Of a stretch of DNA of 64,000 nt, positions 8,433-18,687 are shown piece by piece. The position numbers and the translations under genes were made by a program. A model generated the notes under the pieces. That model did no database searches. It was not told the origin of the DNA and saw only the letters and a list, made by a program, of their open reading frames with translations. The stretch lies in contig JADJNF010000001.1 of the NCBI GenBank assembly GCA_016714445.1, forward strand, positions 372,001 through 436,000. The letters are read 5' to 3'. This DNA comes from Saprospiraceae bacterium. GTDB taxonomy: Bacteria > Bacteroidota > Bacteroidia > Chitinophagales > Saprospiraceae. Position 1 is the stretch's first letter. Each line of letters starts with the position of its first letter.

Positions 8433-11400
8433 ATGAAACCTTATGTAAGGATTAATTTCTTGTTATTTTGTTTTCTACTTATATCATTTTTCATCCATGG
8501 TCAGGGAGATAAAATCATTGTCAAAAATGACAAAAATGACTGGAAACTTCAAGTAAACGGCAATGACTTCATGGTCAATGGTATGAACTGGGATTATTAC
8601 CCTATTGGTACAAATTTCAATTACAGCCTATGGAACCAACCTGAATCTGTTATTAAAGATGCTTTGGATAGTGAGATGGCATTGTTAAAAAACATGGGTG
8701 TCAATACTATAAGGGTGTACACTGGTATTCCTAAAAATTGGATAACCTATATCCACCAAAATTATGGAATCTATACTATGCTTAATCATTCATTTGGAAG
8801 GTATGGACTTACGCTTGACGGTGTATGGGAGCCCAATACAGATTATTCCGACCCTAGAGTGAAATCATTATTAGTAAGTGAAGTAACTAAAATGGTTCAG
8901 GATTACAAGGACACTCCTGGCTTATTATTGTTTCTGTTAGGTAACGAAAATAACTATGGTCTATTTTGGGAAGGTGCAGAAACTGAAAACATACCTGTAA
9001 AAGACAGAAAATCAACCAGAAAAGCGCAATTCATGTATAAACTTATGAATGATGCCACTGTCGCCATGAAAAAGAAAGATCAAAGTCACCCGATTGCCAT
9101 ATGCAATGGTGATTTATTATTTCTCGATCTGATTGCAAAAGAGTGTAAGGATGTAGATGTTTTAGGTATAAATGTATATAGAGGGGTGTCTTTTACAGAC
9201 ATGTACGAAAGAGTGCGTAATGAATATGGCAAACCTGCCCTACTTACTGAATTTGGAGCCGATGCATTTAATGTTAAGTCAAATGAAGAAGACCAAAATT
9301 CACAGGCAAAAGTCTTATTGAGCAATTGGAAAGAAATTTATGAAAATGCCGCAGGTTTGGGCAAAGCCGGCAATTCATTGGGAGGATTTACCTTTCAGTT
9401 TAGCGACGGATGGTGGAAATATGGCCAAACACTTAATTTAGATGTACATGATTCCAACGCATCCTGGTCTAATGGAGGATATCAGAGTGATTTTCAGGAT
9501 GGGGAAAATAATATGAATGAAGAGTGGTTTGGGATTTGTGCCAAGGGACCGACCAATGACAAAGGTTTATATCAATTGTACCCCAGAGCAGCATATTATA
9601 CCTTAAAGGATGTGCACTCTTTTTATCCTTATTCTACTGGTACCACTCTTAATAATATCAATGCCCATTTTGACAATATTTTACTTTCTGATGCATTATT
9701 GCGGGCACGTGGAGATAAAGCGGCTCTAAATGGTGAAAAAAGTCAAAAAATAAGTCTGAGTAGACTGTCAGCGGAGTTTACCACTTACAATACCGGAGGT
9801 AGTCTTATTACTACGCCTGACTCACCACAACCAGGAAGTAATATTTATCCAAATCAATTGGGTTTTGACCACATGCAGTCATTTTATGTTGGAGTTCAGG
9901 CAAATCCATCACCCAATTTCAGAGCCAATGTAGAGTTTAATATTCTGGCAAATGTGGCTCAAAATCCCATCGACCAAATATTTTATGAAAATCGTGGTAG
10001 ACCTGTACAGGTCGTTGGTCCTGATGGTGATCTAAGACTGGAATCTATTAATAGGTTGCAAGTGTATCGTGGCTCATACCAATGGGATCATAAATGGTTC
10101 AATATGAATGGATTTTATCGAACCGGACATTATCACTGGGGTTATGAAGGTGATTTTTTCGGTTTGTACCCTGAAGCAAACTATGGACCAAATATTGACA
10201 TATACAATGGTATTGCACCATTTGGAATGGAAATAGAAGGAAAGAAAAAACTAAACGGACTTAAACTTGCATTTGGACCACAGCTTTGGTGGGGTGCCAA
10301 CCCTGCTATATTATTAAAGTATAGCAAAGAAGTGGCAAAAATTAAATTGACCGGTATTTTTCATGAAGACCTGGAGCAATTGGGTCTGACTGAGAGTTCG
10401 TTTGCCATACCACAACCTAAAACAAGAAGACTTACACTTCATGCAACCAGAAAATTTGGTAAATTAGGTATCGATCTGGGTGGAATATGGGCAGGACAAC
10501 CTTTGGAAGGCAGAGAATTTCAAGTCACCCGAGGAGAAGGGGCGGATATTAAAGTATATAAAGACCAAATACAAAGTAAAGACAACTGGGGAGGAAAAAT
10601 CAAACTTACCTATCTTGGTGGTAAATTCAATTGGTATGCCCAATCAGCAGCTATGGGTTTAGTGGCCAACGGTGGAGCAGATTTGACCAGGACCTTTACT
10701 GGTTGGAGACTTAAAGATAGCGGTAGTGGAAATCAATACAATTTTCTAACAGGTTTTACCGCACTTTTTGGAAACCTTCAGATTGCGCCCAATTTCTTGT
10801 GGCAAAAGCCAATAGAAGGCCCTTTGGCAAGTACTGTAGCTGCGCCAGGCAGACCTCGTAATATTTTGGACGATCCGTTTGTGGTTAGGTCAAACCGGGA
10901 AATGGTAGCCGGAGAATTGCTTTTCACTTATGACCCTACCCCGGGAACATGGATGTATGAGTGGGACAATGATAGAACTGAAGACTCAAAGTTTGCTGTA
11001 AGTGCAGGAGTAGTCTATCGACATCAGCCTACGACTATGGATGCCGCAATCGGTATCTTCCCTGACGGACGTACCACTTTTGCTTTTCCCGGAGCAGCAC
11101 CTGCCCAAGATATATGGGAAGTTCATACACGCTTGGTATCTAAAATAAATAAAAATTATGGTCTGATTGCCAATATTTATGCCGGAGATGCGCAAGCAAA
11201 TGGTAGTGACATCAGACTTATTAAAAGATATGGAGCGGACTTAAGAATGATTTACAAGAAAATGAAGCTGAATACATTTGCCAAATTTAACGATTGGGGA
11301 CCTTTTGATTATCATAGAGATTTCAACCTAACTTTTCCGATGCAGTTGATGGCAGACTTATCAACCACTACAGGCAAACAGGATTGGTTTGATTTACCAA

Positions 11401-11579
11401 CTACAAGAGTTGGTATTCGTGGGACTTATCGTACATTAGATCAATATTCGCCAAGATACAACCCAACACAAATCATTGATGCATCCGGGGCTTTAGTGCC
11501 TCACCCCACTGCCATTGGTTTTCCTGACGGAAGAGAATGGGAAATAAGAACGTATGTACATATAAATATTAATAATTAA
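8433..11579 (+). CDS. Secreted TIM-barrel glycosidase fused to a predicted outer-membrane beta-barrel
   Basis: A 1048-residue exported protein (signal peptide ending near FIHGQ). Residues about 30-400 resemble the GH2/GH5 TIM-barrel domain (clan GH-A): NGMNWDYYPIG at the start, general acid in LLGNENNYG (E172) and nucleophile in LLTEFGADAF (E273). The remaining about 640 residues have no catalytic signature; they alternate aromatic/hydrophobic and polar residues in strands separated by loops (SFYVGVQANPSPNFRANVEF, KLTYLGGKFNWYAQSAAMG), as in a porin-like outer-membrane barrel. It opens the glucan operon, 18 bases before the next gene. Likely role: cutting beta-glucan at the outer membrane. 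The barrel is inferred from pattern only, and the family assignment within clan GH-A is uncertain. Confidence 0.82.
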   Translation: MKPYVRINFLLFCFLLISFFIHGQGDKIIVKNDKNDWKLQVNGNDFMVNGMNWDYYPIGTNFNYSLWNQPESVIKDALDSEMALLKNMGVNTIRVYTGIPKNWITYIHQNYGIYTMLNHSFGRYGLTLDGVWEPNTDYSDPRVKSLLVSEVTKMVQDYKDTPGLLLFLLGNENNYGLFWEGAETENIPVKDRKSTRKAQFMYKLMNDATVAMKKKDQSHPIAICNGDLLFLDLIAKECKDVDVLGINVYRGVSFTDMYERVRNEYGKPALLTEFGADAFNVKSNEEDQNSQAKVLLSNWKEIYENAAGLGKAGNSLGGFTFQFSDGWWKYGQTLNLDVHDSNASWSNGGYQSDFQDGENNMNEEWFGICAKGPTNDKGLYQLYPRAAYYTLKDVHSFYPYSTGTTLNNINAHFDNILLSDALLRARGDKAALNGEKSQKISLSRLSAEFTTYNTGGSLITTPDSPQPGSNIYPNQLGFDHMQSFYVGVQANPSPNFRANVEFNILANVAQNPIDQIFYENRGRPVQVVGPDGDLRLESINRLQVYRGSYQWDHKWFNMNGFYRTGHYHWGYEGDFFGLYPEANYGPNIDIYNGIAPFGMEIEGKKKLNGLKLAFGPQLWWGANPAILLKYSKEVAKIKLTGIFHEDLEQLGLTESSFAIPQPKTRRLTLHATRKFGKLGIDLGGIWAGQPLEGREFQVTRGEGADIKVYKDQIQSKDNWGGKIKLTYLGGKFNWYAQSAAMGLVANGGADLTRTFTGWRLKDSGSGNQYNFLTGFTALFGNLQIAPNFLWQKPIEGPLASTVAAPGRPRNILDDPFVVRSNREMVAGELLFTYDPTPGTWMYEWDNDRTEDSKFAVSAGVVYRHQPTTMDAAIGIFPDGRTTFAFPGAAPAQDIWEVHTRLVSKINKNYGLIANIYAGDAQANGSDIRLIKRYGADLRMIYKKMKLNTFAKFNDWGPFDYHRDFNLTFPMQLMADLSTTTGKQDWFDLPTTRVGIRGTYRTLDQYSPRYNPTQIIDASGALVPHPTAIGFPDGREWEIRTYVHININN

Positions 11580-11597
11580 TTATTAAATAAAATAATC

Positions 11598-13013
11598 ATG
11601 AATACAACATTATTAAAACCACTTAACAAGGCTATCATTCTGATGCTTAGTTTTATATTTATATTCAGTTGTCAAAATGACGATAATGACTTGCAAGAAG
11701 CTCAATTTTCTAATAATCCATTTGTCTTCACTGATAATTTTATCGGTTTGGGAAGTGATTTTTATTTTCCATATGGCGGGTCTAAATTTACTTCCTTTTC
11801 TGTTGATAAAAGCGAAGGCTACAATAGTAATGCATCGATTAGAATAGATGTGCCGAACAGTGACGATTTAAACGGAGCTTATGCAGGCGGTATATTTAGA
11901 ATTGATGGACCTGGACGGAATTTAACTGAATACAATGCACTTACTTTTTGGGTAAAAGCTTCTCAGGGAGTAAATATAGGTGAGTTTGGTTTTGGTGAAG
12001 ATTTTGGGCTTAATAAATATATCACAACAATACCTAATGTATCCGTTGGAACCAGTTGGAGTAAAGTCATCATACCTATCCCCGATGCTTCCAAACTACT
12101 GCAGGAAAGAGGTGTATTCAGATATGCAGCTGGCACACAAGGAACCGGAGGTAGTGGATATATATTGTGGATAGACGAAATTAAATTTGAAAAATTAGGT
12201 ACAATTGCACATCCAAAAGGAACAATAGCATTTGGAAACAATATTACTGAAACTTCATTTATTGGGGTAAATTCGGATATTGAAGGCATGCAATTTATAG
12301 TTAATATGCCAAATGCAATAAATCTACAAGTCAATGCATCGCCTTACTATTTCAACTTTAAATCATCTGACCCAGCTGTCGCTACCGTGTCTGAAAACGG
12401 AATCATAACAACTATTGGATCAGGTACAAGTGTTATTACAGCAAGCTTAGGTAGTATAGAAACTACAGGTTCTGTAACCATTAAATCTTTGGGAAGTTTT
12501 TCTCCAGCTCCTATTCCCAATCTTCCTCCAGAAAAAGTGATTTCTATCTTCAGTGATACATACACAAATGTTCCTGTAAACTATTATAATGGTTATTGGG
12601 CACCATGGCAAACAACGGTCTCAAACGACTTTAGTGTGCAAGGAAATAACTTATTGAATTATAACTTATTCAACTTTGTTGGTATTGAATTTACAAGCCC
12701 AACTATAAATGCAACCATGATGACTCATATCCATTTGGATGTATATATTCCGGGGCCTATAGCACCAGGAAGACAATTAAGAGTTATTGTTGTGGATTTT
12801 GGCAATGATAAAGCGTTTAATGGCGGTGACGATACCAGACATTCAACCACTTTTACTGCCCCTAAATTAGTGTCAGGTAATTGGGTATCAATAGATATTC
12901 CATTTTCAAGTATGACCGGTTTGGTAAGTAGAACTAATCTGGCCCAAATAATATTAGAAGGCGGAGATGGATCAAGCATGTATGTAGACAATATATACTT
13001 TTATAAATTATAA
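11598..13013 (+). CDS. Surface glycan-binding lipoprotein with Big2 domain
   Basis: A 471-residue lipoprotein: a hydrophobic leader ending in a lipobox (FIFSCQNDD). Residues about 38-205 look like a beta-sandwich carbohydrate-binding module (ending YILWIDEIKFEKL), residues about 230-300 are a bacterial Ig-like (Big2) domain (SSDPAVATVSENGIITTIGSGTSVITAS), and residues about 313-471 form a second beta-sandwich starting VISIFSDTYTNVPVNY and ending MYVDNIYFYKL. That last module is clearly related to two modules in the protein encoded at 23254-25578. No catalytic residues were found. It lies between two glycosidase genes with 18-base gaps and probably plays the part of a SusE/F-like surface glycan-binding protein for laminarin-type glucan. 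Confidence 0.82.
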   Translation: MNTTLLKPLNKAIILMLSFIFIFSCQNDDNDLQEAQFSNNPFVFTDNFIGLGSDFYFPYGGSKFTSFSVDKSEGYNSNASIRIDVPNSDDLNGAYAGGIFRIDGPGRNLTEYNALTFWVKASQGVNIGEFGFGEDFGLNKYITTIPNVSVGTSWSKVIIPIPDASKLLQERGVFRYAAGTQGTGGSGYILWIDEIKFEKLGTIAHPKGTIAFGNNITETSFIGVNSDIEGMQFIVNMPNAINLQVNASPYYFNFKSSDPAVATVSENGIITTIGSGTSVITASLGSIETTGSVTIKSLGSFSPAPIPNLPPEKVISIFSDTYTNVPVNYYNGYWAPWQTTVSNDFSVQGNNLLNYNLFNFVGIEFTSPTINATMMTHIHLDVYIPGPIAPGRQLRVIVVDFGNDKAFNGGDDTRHSTTFTAPKLVSGNWVSIDIPFSSMTGLVSRTNLAQIILEGGDGSSMYVDNIYFYKL

Positions 13014-13031
13014 ATTTAAAAATTTAAGAAG

Positions 13032-13874
13032 ATGCATATTATAATCGAATCAAAATCTTTAAATAAAGGTTTCTACGGTATATTTATTTTAATGTTTTTT
13101 TTATCATGTACCGGTGAAACTGAACAAAAAATTGATCAACCTGATTGGCAATTGGCATGGTCAGATGACTTTAATGGTGCGAAAGGTGTACAATTAGACA
13201 AAACCAAATGGACCTATGATATTGGCAGAGGGCAAGGTGGATGGGGAAACCAGGAATTGCAATATTATACAGATAGACCAGAAAACGTTTCTATGGACGG
13301 TGAAGGAAACCTGGTGATTACTGCCATCAAGGAAAATTACCAGGGCGCACAATACACCTCAGCCAGATTCAAAACACAAGGAATATTTGATCAGCAATAT
13401 GGCAAATTTGAAGCTCGCATCAAAACCCCATATGGGCAGGGTTTATGGCCAGCATTTTGGATGCTGGGCAGTAATATTACACAAGTGAATTGGCCGCAAT
13501 GTGGAGAAATAGATATCATGGAGTTACGTGGGCAGGCACCTACTATTGCAGAGTGTGCCCTTCACGGCCCTGGTTATTCAGGTGCTAATTCTATCACTGG
13601 TAAAAATATCCTTACAAACAGTAGATATGATGATAAATTCCATGTTTTTGCAGTAGTTTGGGATGAGTCTAAAATTGATTTTTATATAGATAATTATTTA
13701 TATAGAAGAATAGAAAAAAGTGAAGTTGAAAAAAAAGGTCAGTGGGTATATGATCATCCCTTCTTTTTGTTATTTAATGTTGCAGTTGGCGGAAATTTTC
13801 TTGGGTCACCAAATACTAGTACTCCTTTCCCACAACAAATGGTCATCGATTATGTAAAAGTATATAAAGGGTGA
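13032..13874 (+). CDS. GH16 endo-beta-1,3-glucanase (laminarinase) lipoprotein
   Basis: A 280-residue family 16 glycoside hydrolase. The catalytic signature GEIDIMEL is complete: E159 (nucleophile), D161 and E164 (acid/base). The supporting WPAFWMLG and the WSDDFNG start are typical of laminarinases, and the extra Met in EIDIME marks the beta-bulge type seen in beta-1,3-glucanases. The leader ends in a lipobox (LSCTGE), so the enzyme is membrane-anchored and faces the periplasm or cell surface. It would cut internal beta-1,3 bonds of laminarin or curdlan-like glucan. Length is normal for a single-domain GH16. Confidence 0.93.
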   Translation: MHIIIESKSLNKGFYGIFILMFFLSCTGETEQKIDQPDWQLAWSDDFNGAKGVQLDKTKWTYDIGRGQGGWGNQELQYYTDRPENVSMDGEGNLVITAIKENYQGAQYTSARFKTQGIFDQQYGKFEARIKTPYGQGLWPAFWMLGSNITQVNWPQCGEIDIMELRGQAPTIAECALHGPGYSGANSITGKNILTNSRYDDKFHVFAVVWDESKIDFYIDNYLYRRIEKSEVEKKGQWVYDHPFFLLFNVAVGGNFLGSPNTSTPFPQQMVIDYVKVYKG

Positions 13875-13963
13875 TGTCAAATGATGCAAATTAAAATTTA
13901 ATTGATATTTATTAAGTTCAATCTGAGACAGAAGTAGAGTTATAATGTTATAAGTGTATAATA

Positions 13964-16900
13964 ATGAACGTAGAATATACCCAAACTGAACCACAAGTAA
14001 AATTGGAAATGGTCGATTTTGATCAGGAAGTTTACAATAAAATTTCCAAAGTAGATGTTATGCGGCCCTTCTTCATGAGCGTGGTGAGTGATGGAAACCA
14101 TTGGATGTTTATTTCCAGCAATGGGGGTATTACTGCCGGACGCAAAAATGCTGAATATGCTCTGTTTCCATATTATACAGATGACAAAATCACAGAATCT
14201 GCAGATATAACAGGTAGCAAGTCTATTTTTCAGATCAAAAAAGGTAGTGAAACGATTTTATGGGAACCCTTTTCTGACCGTTTTAACGATAAGTATGATA
14301 TAAAAAGAAATTTGTACAAAAACCTGTATGGAAATGTAGTGATTTTTGAAGAAGAATTGCTTGATGTTGGCTTAGTATTCAGATGCCAATGGAACTCGAG
14401 CAATCAATTTGGTTTTGTCAGAAAATCAACTTTAATAAATAATTCAGACATTGATTTGAATATTCATTTTTTGGATGGTATTCAGAATATTGTGCCTTTC
14501 GGTGTTGGTAGTGATTTGCAAAACAGCACGAGCAACCTTGTTGATGCCTACAAACGAAGTGAATTAGAAACCAAGTCAGGATTAGGTATCTATGCGCTAA
14601 GTGCCATTATCGTAGACAAAGCAGAGCCCAGCGAAGCGCTTAAATGTAATATTGTATGGTCTTTAGGGGTAAATAATCCAACCTATCTACTTTCTTCAAA
14701 GCAGTTAAACGCATTTAGAAACAAACAAAAGATCATTCAGGAAACAGATGTTAAAGGAGAAAAAGGGGCTTATTTTGTAGTTTCCTCCATACTACTTAAT
14801 AAACATCAAACAGAAAGTTGGAAAATCGTTGCCAATGTCAATCAAAATCATGCTCAAGTAATTTCTCTTGCTAATGATATTATTAGTAATAATAAGGTAA
14901 TAGAAAACGATCTGATTACAGATGTAAATTTAGGTACAAAAAACTTAATGGCGCTCAATGCTACTGCCGATGGTTTCCAATTTACTGCCGATAAAAGAAA
15001 AGACACCAGACATTTTGCCAATGTACTATTCAATATCATGCGTGGAGGTGTTTTTGATGAAAACTATCAAATAGATAAAAATGATTTTGTAAGTTATTTA
15101 GAAAAGGCCAATAAATCTGTATATGAAAAACATACGAATTTTATTCAAAATTTGGCAAATAACTTTTCATATATCGATTTGAAATCTTCTTTAAAAAACA
15201 TGGAAGATGCAGATTTAGTGAGGCTTTCCACGGAATATTTACCTTTAAAATTCAGTAGGAGACATGGAGACCCAAGTCGTCCCTGGAACAAATTTTCTAT
15301 CAATACAAGAAGCGAAATTGATGGTTCAAAAATATTGGATTATCAAGGCAACTGGCGTGATATTTTTCAAAATTGGGAAGCTTTGGCTTATGCTTTTCCC
15401 GATTTTATAGAAGGAATGATTCATAAATTCTTAAATGCGTCCACTTTTGATGGTTATAATCCTTATCGTGTAACAAAAGAAGGATTTGATTGGGAAAGTA
15501 TTGAACCTGATAACCCTTGGTCTTATATTGGATATTGGGGAGATCATCAAATCATCTATCTATTAAAGTTTCTGGAGTTCATGGAAAAATACCAACCAGG
15601 CAAACTTAACGATTATTTTGATAAAGAATGTTTTGTGTATGCTGCTGTACCTTACATCATTAAGCCATACAAAGATATTGTCAATAATCCAAAAGATACC
15701 ATTGATTACAATTACGAATGGGAAGAAAAAATAAATAAAAGAAAATCCGACATTGGTGCCGATGGTGCTTTATTGAGAGACAATACTGATGAGATTTATC
15801 ACGTAAATTTTATAGAAAAAATATTGGCTACAGTACTGGCAAAAATGTCAAATTTTATTCCGGAAGCTGGTATTTGGATGAATACACAACGTCCGGAATG
15901 GAACGATGCAAATAATGCCCTTGTGGGAAATGGTGTTTCTATGGTAACCCTGTATTACTTGAGAAGATTCTTATTGTTTTTCCAGGAAATATTAGATAAA
16001 TCAGATCAGGAAACCATTAAAATTTCTAATGAGATGGTAGAATTTTATCATTCCATTAGAGAAAATCTATTGCTTTATACGGCATTGTTAGACGCACCTA
16101 TCAACAATACAGACCGAAAAAATATTATGGACGTTTTTGGTAATGCCGCTTCAGAATATCGTTACCAAATATATTACAGTGGTTTTTGGGGTAAAAAAAG
16201 AACCCATTCTATGTCGGGTTTAAAAACTTTTACAAAAGTTTGTTTGGATTTCATAGAACATACCATAAAAACCAATCAAAGAGATGATAAATTATTTCAT
16301 GCATACAACTTGATTTCTATTAAAAACGATGAAGTTGTAATTGATTATTTGCCTGAAATGCTGGAAGGACAGGTGGCTGTTTTAAGTTCTGGTTTTGTCA
16401 GAGGAGAGCAAGCAGTTCACATTTTAGATGCTTTGAGAAACAGTGCATTGTATCGTCCGGATCAAAATAGCTATATTTTGTATCCCAATAAAGATTTACC
16501 TAAGTTTTTAGAAAAAAATACCATTTCCAAAGAAAAAGTCTTCCCATTTGAACTCCTGGTTCTTTTGGATAAAAACAAAAATCAAAGTATACTAAATCAA
16601 GATATTAATGGAAATTTTCACTTTAATGGAAATTTTAATAATGCCCGTGATCTAAAAAATGCTTTAGATTTACTTAAAGAAAATACTACATACACTGACT
16701 TAGTCGAAAAAGAAGAAACCGCAATATTAAATTTATTTGAAGATGTCTTTAATCATAAAGCGTTTACTGGTCGTTCAGGTACCTTTTATGCATTTGAAGG
16801 GTTAGGTTCTATTTATTGGCATATGGTGTCAAAATTGCATCTGGCGGTTTATGAAATTTGCACAAAAGCATTTGAAGATAATGAAGATAAGTCTACGATT

Positions 16901-17416
16901 GATGCTTTGCTAAACCATTTCAGAGAAATAGGCGAAGGCATAGGGTTGCATAAATCACCGGAAGTTTATGGTGCTTTTCCCACAGACCCTTATTCTCATA
17001 CGCCTTTGCATAAAGGTGCACAACAACCTGGGATGACTGGACAGGTCAAAGAAGATATTTTGACCAGAATAGGTGAATTAGGCATTAAAATAAAAGATGG
17101 GAAGTTGGAATTCAAGCCCGAACTTCTTCATACAAGTGAATTTTTAACTGAAAATCAAGACGTTACATTCATTTTGAAAGATGGATCGGAAAAAAGAATC
17201 AGTTTAGAAGCAAATTCTCTGGCATTTAGCATATGTCAAGTACCGGTGATTTATAAAATAGGAACTTCGACCCATTTGAAAATACATTATACTGATCATA
17301 ACATTGAAAATTTAGACAGTATTACAATGTCGGAAGAAATAAGCCAAAAGGTATTTCAAAGAACAGGAGACATTGTTTACATTGAATTGACTTTGCAAAA
17401 AAGTATTTTGCGATAA
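13964..17416 (+). CDS. Cytosolic beta-1,3-glucan phosphorylase-like protein (GH94/GH149/GH161 type)
   Basis: 1150 residues with no signal peptide. The N-terminal part is beta-rich (RPFFMSVVSDGNHWMFISSNGGITAGRKNAEYALFP has the look of the N-terminal sandwich of GH94-related enzymes); the middle is an alpha/alpha barrel. The segment RPEWNDANNALVGNG carries an aspartate (D648) placed like the catalytic acid of GH94 phosphorylases (DWNDA-type motif). Length near 1100-1150 residues and the beta-glucan operon context fit families GH149 and GH161, beta-1,3-oligoglucan phosphorylases, which release glucose 1-phosphate. Between those two families I cannot decide by eye. Its stop codon overlaps the start of the next gene by one base (TAATG). 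Confidence 0.75.
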   Translation: MNVEYTQTEPQVKLEMVDFDQEVYNKISKVDVMRPFFMSVVSDGNHWMFISSNGGITAGRKNAEYALFPYYTDDKITESADITGSKSIFQIKKGSETILWEPFSDRFNDKYDIKRNLYKNLYGNVVIFEEELLDVGLVFRCQWNSSNQFGFVRKSTLINNSDIDLNIHFLDGIQNIVPFGVGSDLQNSTSNLVDAYKRSELETKSGLGIYALSAIIVDKAEPSEALKCNIVWSLGVNNPTYLLSSKQLNAFRNKQKIIQETDVKGEKGAYFVVSSILLNKHQTESWKIVANVNQNHAQVISLANDIISNNKVIENDLITDVNLGTKNLMALNATADGFQFTADKRKDTRHFANVLFNIMRGGVFDENYQIDKNDFVSYLEKANKSVYEKHTNFIQNLANNFSYIDLKSSLKNMEDADLVRLSTEYLPLKFSRRHGDPSRPWNKFSINTRSEIDGSKILDYQGNWRDIFQNWEALAYAFPDFIEGMIHKFLNASTFDGYNPYRVTKEGFDWESIEPDNPWSYIGYWGDHQIIYLLKFLEFMEKYQPGKLNDYFDKECFVYAAVPYIIKPYKDIVNNPKDTIDYNYEWEEKINKRKSDIGADGALLRDNTDEIYHVNFIEKILATVLAKMSNFIPEAGIWMNTQRPEWNDANNALVGNGVSMVTLYYLRRFLLFFQEILDKSDQETIKISNEMVEFYHSIRENLLLYTALLDAPINNTDRKNIMDVFGNAASEYRYQIYYSGFWGKKRTHSMSGLKTFTKVCLDFIEHTIKTNQRDDKLFHAYNLISIKNDEVVIDYLPEMLEGQVAVLSSGFVRGEQAVHILDALRNSALYRPDQNSYILYPNKDLPKFLEKNTISKEKVFPFELLVLLDKNKNQSILNQDINGNFHFNGNFNNARDLKNALDLLKENTTYTDLVEKEETAILNLFEDVFNHKAFTGRSGTFYAFEGLGSIYWHMVSKLHLAVYEICTKAFEDNEDKSTIDALLNHFREIGEGIGLHKSPEVYGAFPTDPYSHTPLHKGAQQPGMTGQVKEDILTRIGELGIKIKDGKLEFKPELLHTSEFLTENQDVTFILKDGSEKRISLEANSLAFSICQVPVIYKIGTSTHLKIHYTDHNIENLDSITMSEEISQKVFQRTGDIVYIELTLQKSILR

Positions 17417-18678
17417 TGATAAAACCAATTTATATATGTATAATTTTGATATTTGCTTCATGCAACTCAAAAAATACGTTTACTAAAAATTCTGATATGA
17501 CAGCCGAAAAGCTTTTAGGAAATCCCGAGTATCAAGCAATATGTTATGGTGGGTATCGAACAAAAACCAGAGAAGTTCAACCTACTTTGGCACAACTAAA
17601 AGAAGATATGATCATTTTGGAAGCAATGAATATCAAATTTATTCGCACCTATAATGTACATTACGATGAAGTAAAGAATCTTTTGAAGGTAATTTCAGAC
17701 CTAAAAAAAGAAAGACCTGGTTTTGAAATGTATATGATGCTGGGTGCTTGGATTGATTGCAAAAATGCCTTTACGGAATATCAACCTATTCACGATCAGG
17801 AAAGTGATCGAAACGCAATAGAAATAGAAGAAGCCGTAAGATTAGCCAATCAGTATCCCGATATTGTAAAGGTACTTGCTGTAGGTAACGAAGCTATGGT
17901 GAAATGGGCAACCAGTTATTTTGTAACTCCAGACATCATCTTGAAATGGGTCAATTATTTACAAGATCTTAAAAAAGAAAACAAATTACCAAAAGATCTA
18001 TGGATCACTTCATCTGATAATTTTGCATCTTGGGGTGGAGGAGACACCATCTATCATGTAAAAGAACTGATTGAACTTTATCACGCGGTTGATTACGTGT
18101 CGATACACACCTACCCTATGCACGACACACACTACAATCCTGTTTTTTGGGGTGTAAATGAAGATGATAATCAGTTAACAGAAAAGCAAAAAATCGATGC
18201 AGCTATGCTTCGGGCAAAAATCTATGCCGTTAGCCAATACAAAAGTGTGCATAAATATATGACAAGTTTAGGTATAAACAAACCCATACACATAGGTGAA
18301 ACAGGCTGGGCAACACATTCAAATGAACACTATGGTGATGAAGGGTCGCATGCCGCAGATGAATATAAATCAGCTATCTTTTATAAGGGGATTAAAGATT
18401 GGTCTGATAGTGTGGGCATAACTTGTTTTTATTTTGAAGCTTTTGATGAGCAATGGAAAGATGCAGCAAATCCGAAAGGTTCAGAAAATCATTTCGGCCT
18501 TATAAATTTAAAATCAGAAGCTAAATATGCCTTATGGGATTTAGTTGATGATGGAAAATTTGAAAATATGACACGTGACGGAAAGCCAATCACAAAGACA
18601 TTTCAAGGCAATATTCAGTCACTAATGCATCAAGTAAAAGCTCCACCCTCTTTACATGAGTTAAACACACATAAATAA
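17416..18678 (+). CDS. GH17 beta-1,3-glucanase lipoprotein
   Basis: A 420-residue lipoprotein (leader ending FASCNSK) with a clan GH-A barrel of family GH17: general acid E159 in AVGNEAM and nucleophile E295 in IGETGWAT; the conserved tail (CFYFEAFDEQWKD) is also present. It would degrade beta-1,3-glucan from the periplasm or surface. It is translationally coupled to the phosphorylase gene (1-base overlap) and followed 9 bases later by GH30. It is a distant relative of the two shorter cytosolic GH17 genes further down the operon, which lack leaders. Confidence 0.88.
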   Translation: MIKPIYICIILIFASCNSKNTFTKNSDMTAEKLLGNPEYQAICYGGYRTKTREVQPTLAQLKEDMIILEAMNIKFIRTYNVHYDEVKNLLKVISDLKKERPGFEMYMMLGAWIDCKNAFTEYQPIHDQESDRNAIEIEEAVRLANQYPDIVKVLAVGNEAMVKWATSYFVTPDIILKWVNYLQDLKKENKLPKDLWITSSDNFASWGGGDTIYHVKELIELYHAVDYVSIHTYPMHDTHYNPVFWGVNEDDNQLTEKQKIDAAMLRAKIYAVSQYKSVHKYMTSLGINKPIHIGETGWATHSNEHYGDEGSHAADEYKSAIFYKGIKDWSDSVGITCFYFEAFDEQWKDAANPKGSENHFGLINLKSEAKYALWDLVDDGKFENMTRDGKPITKTFQGNIQSLMHQVKAPPSLHELNTHK

Positions 18679-18687
18679 TTACTAAAC

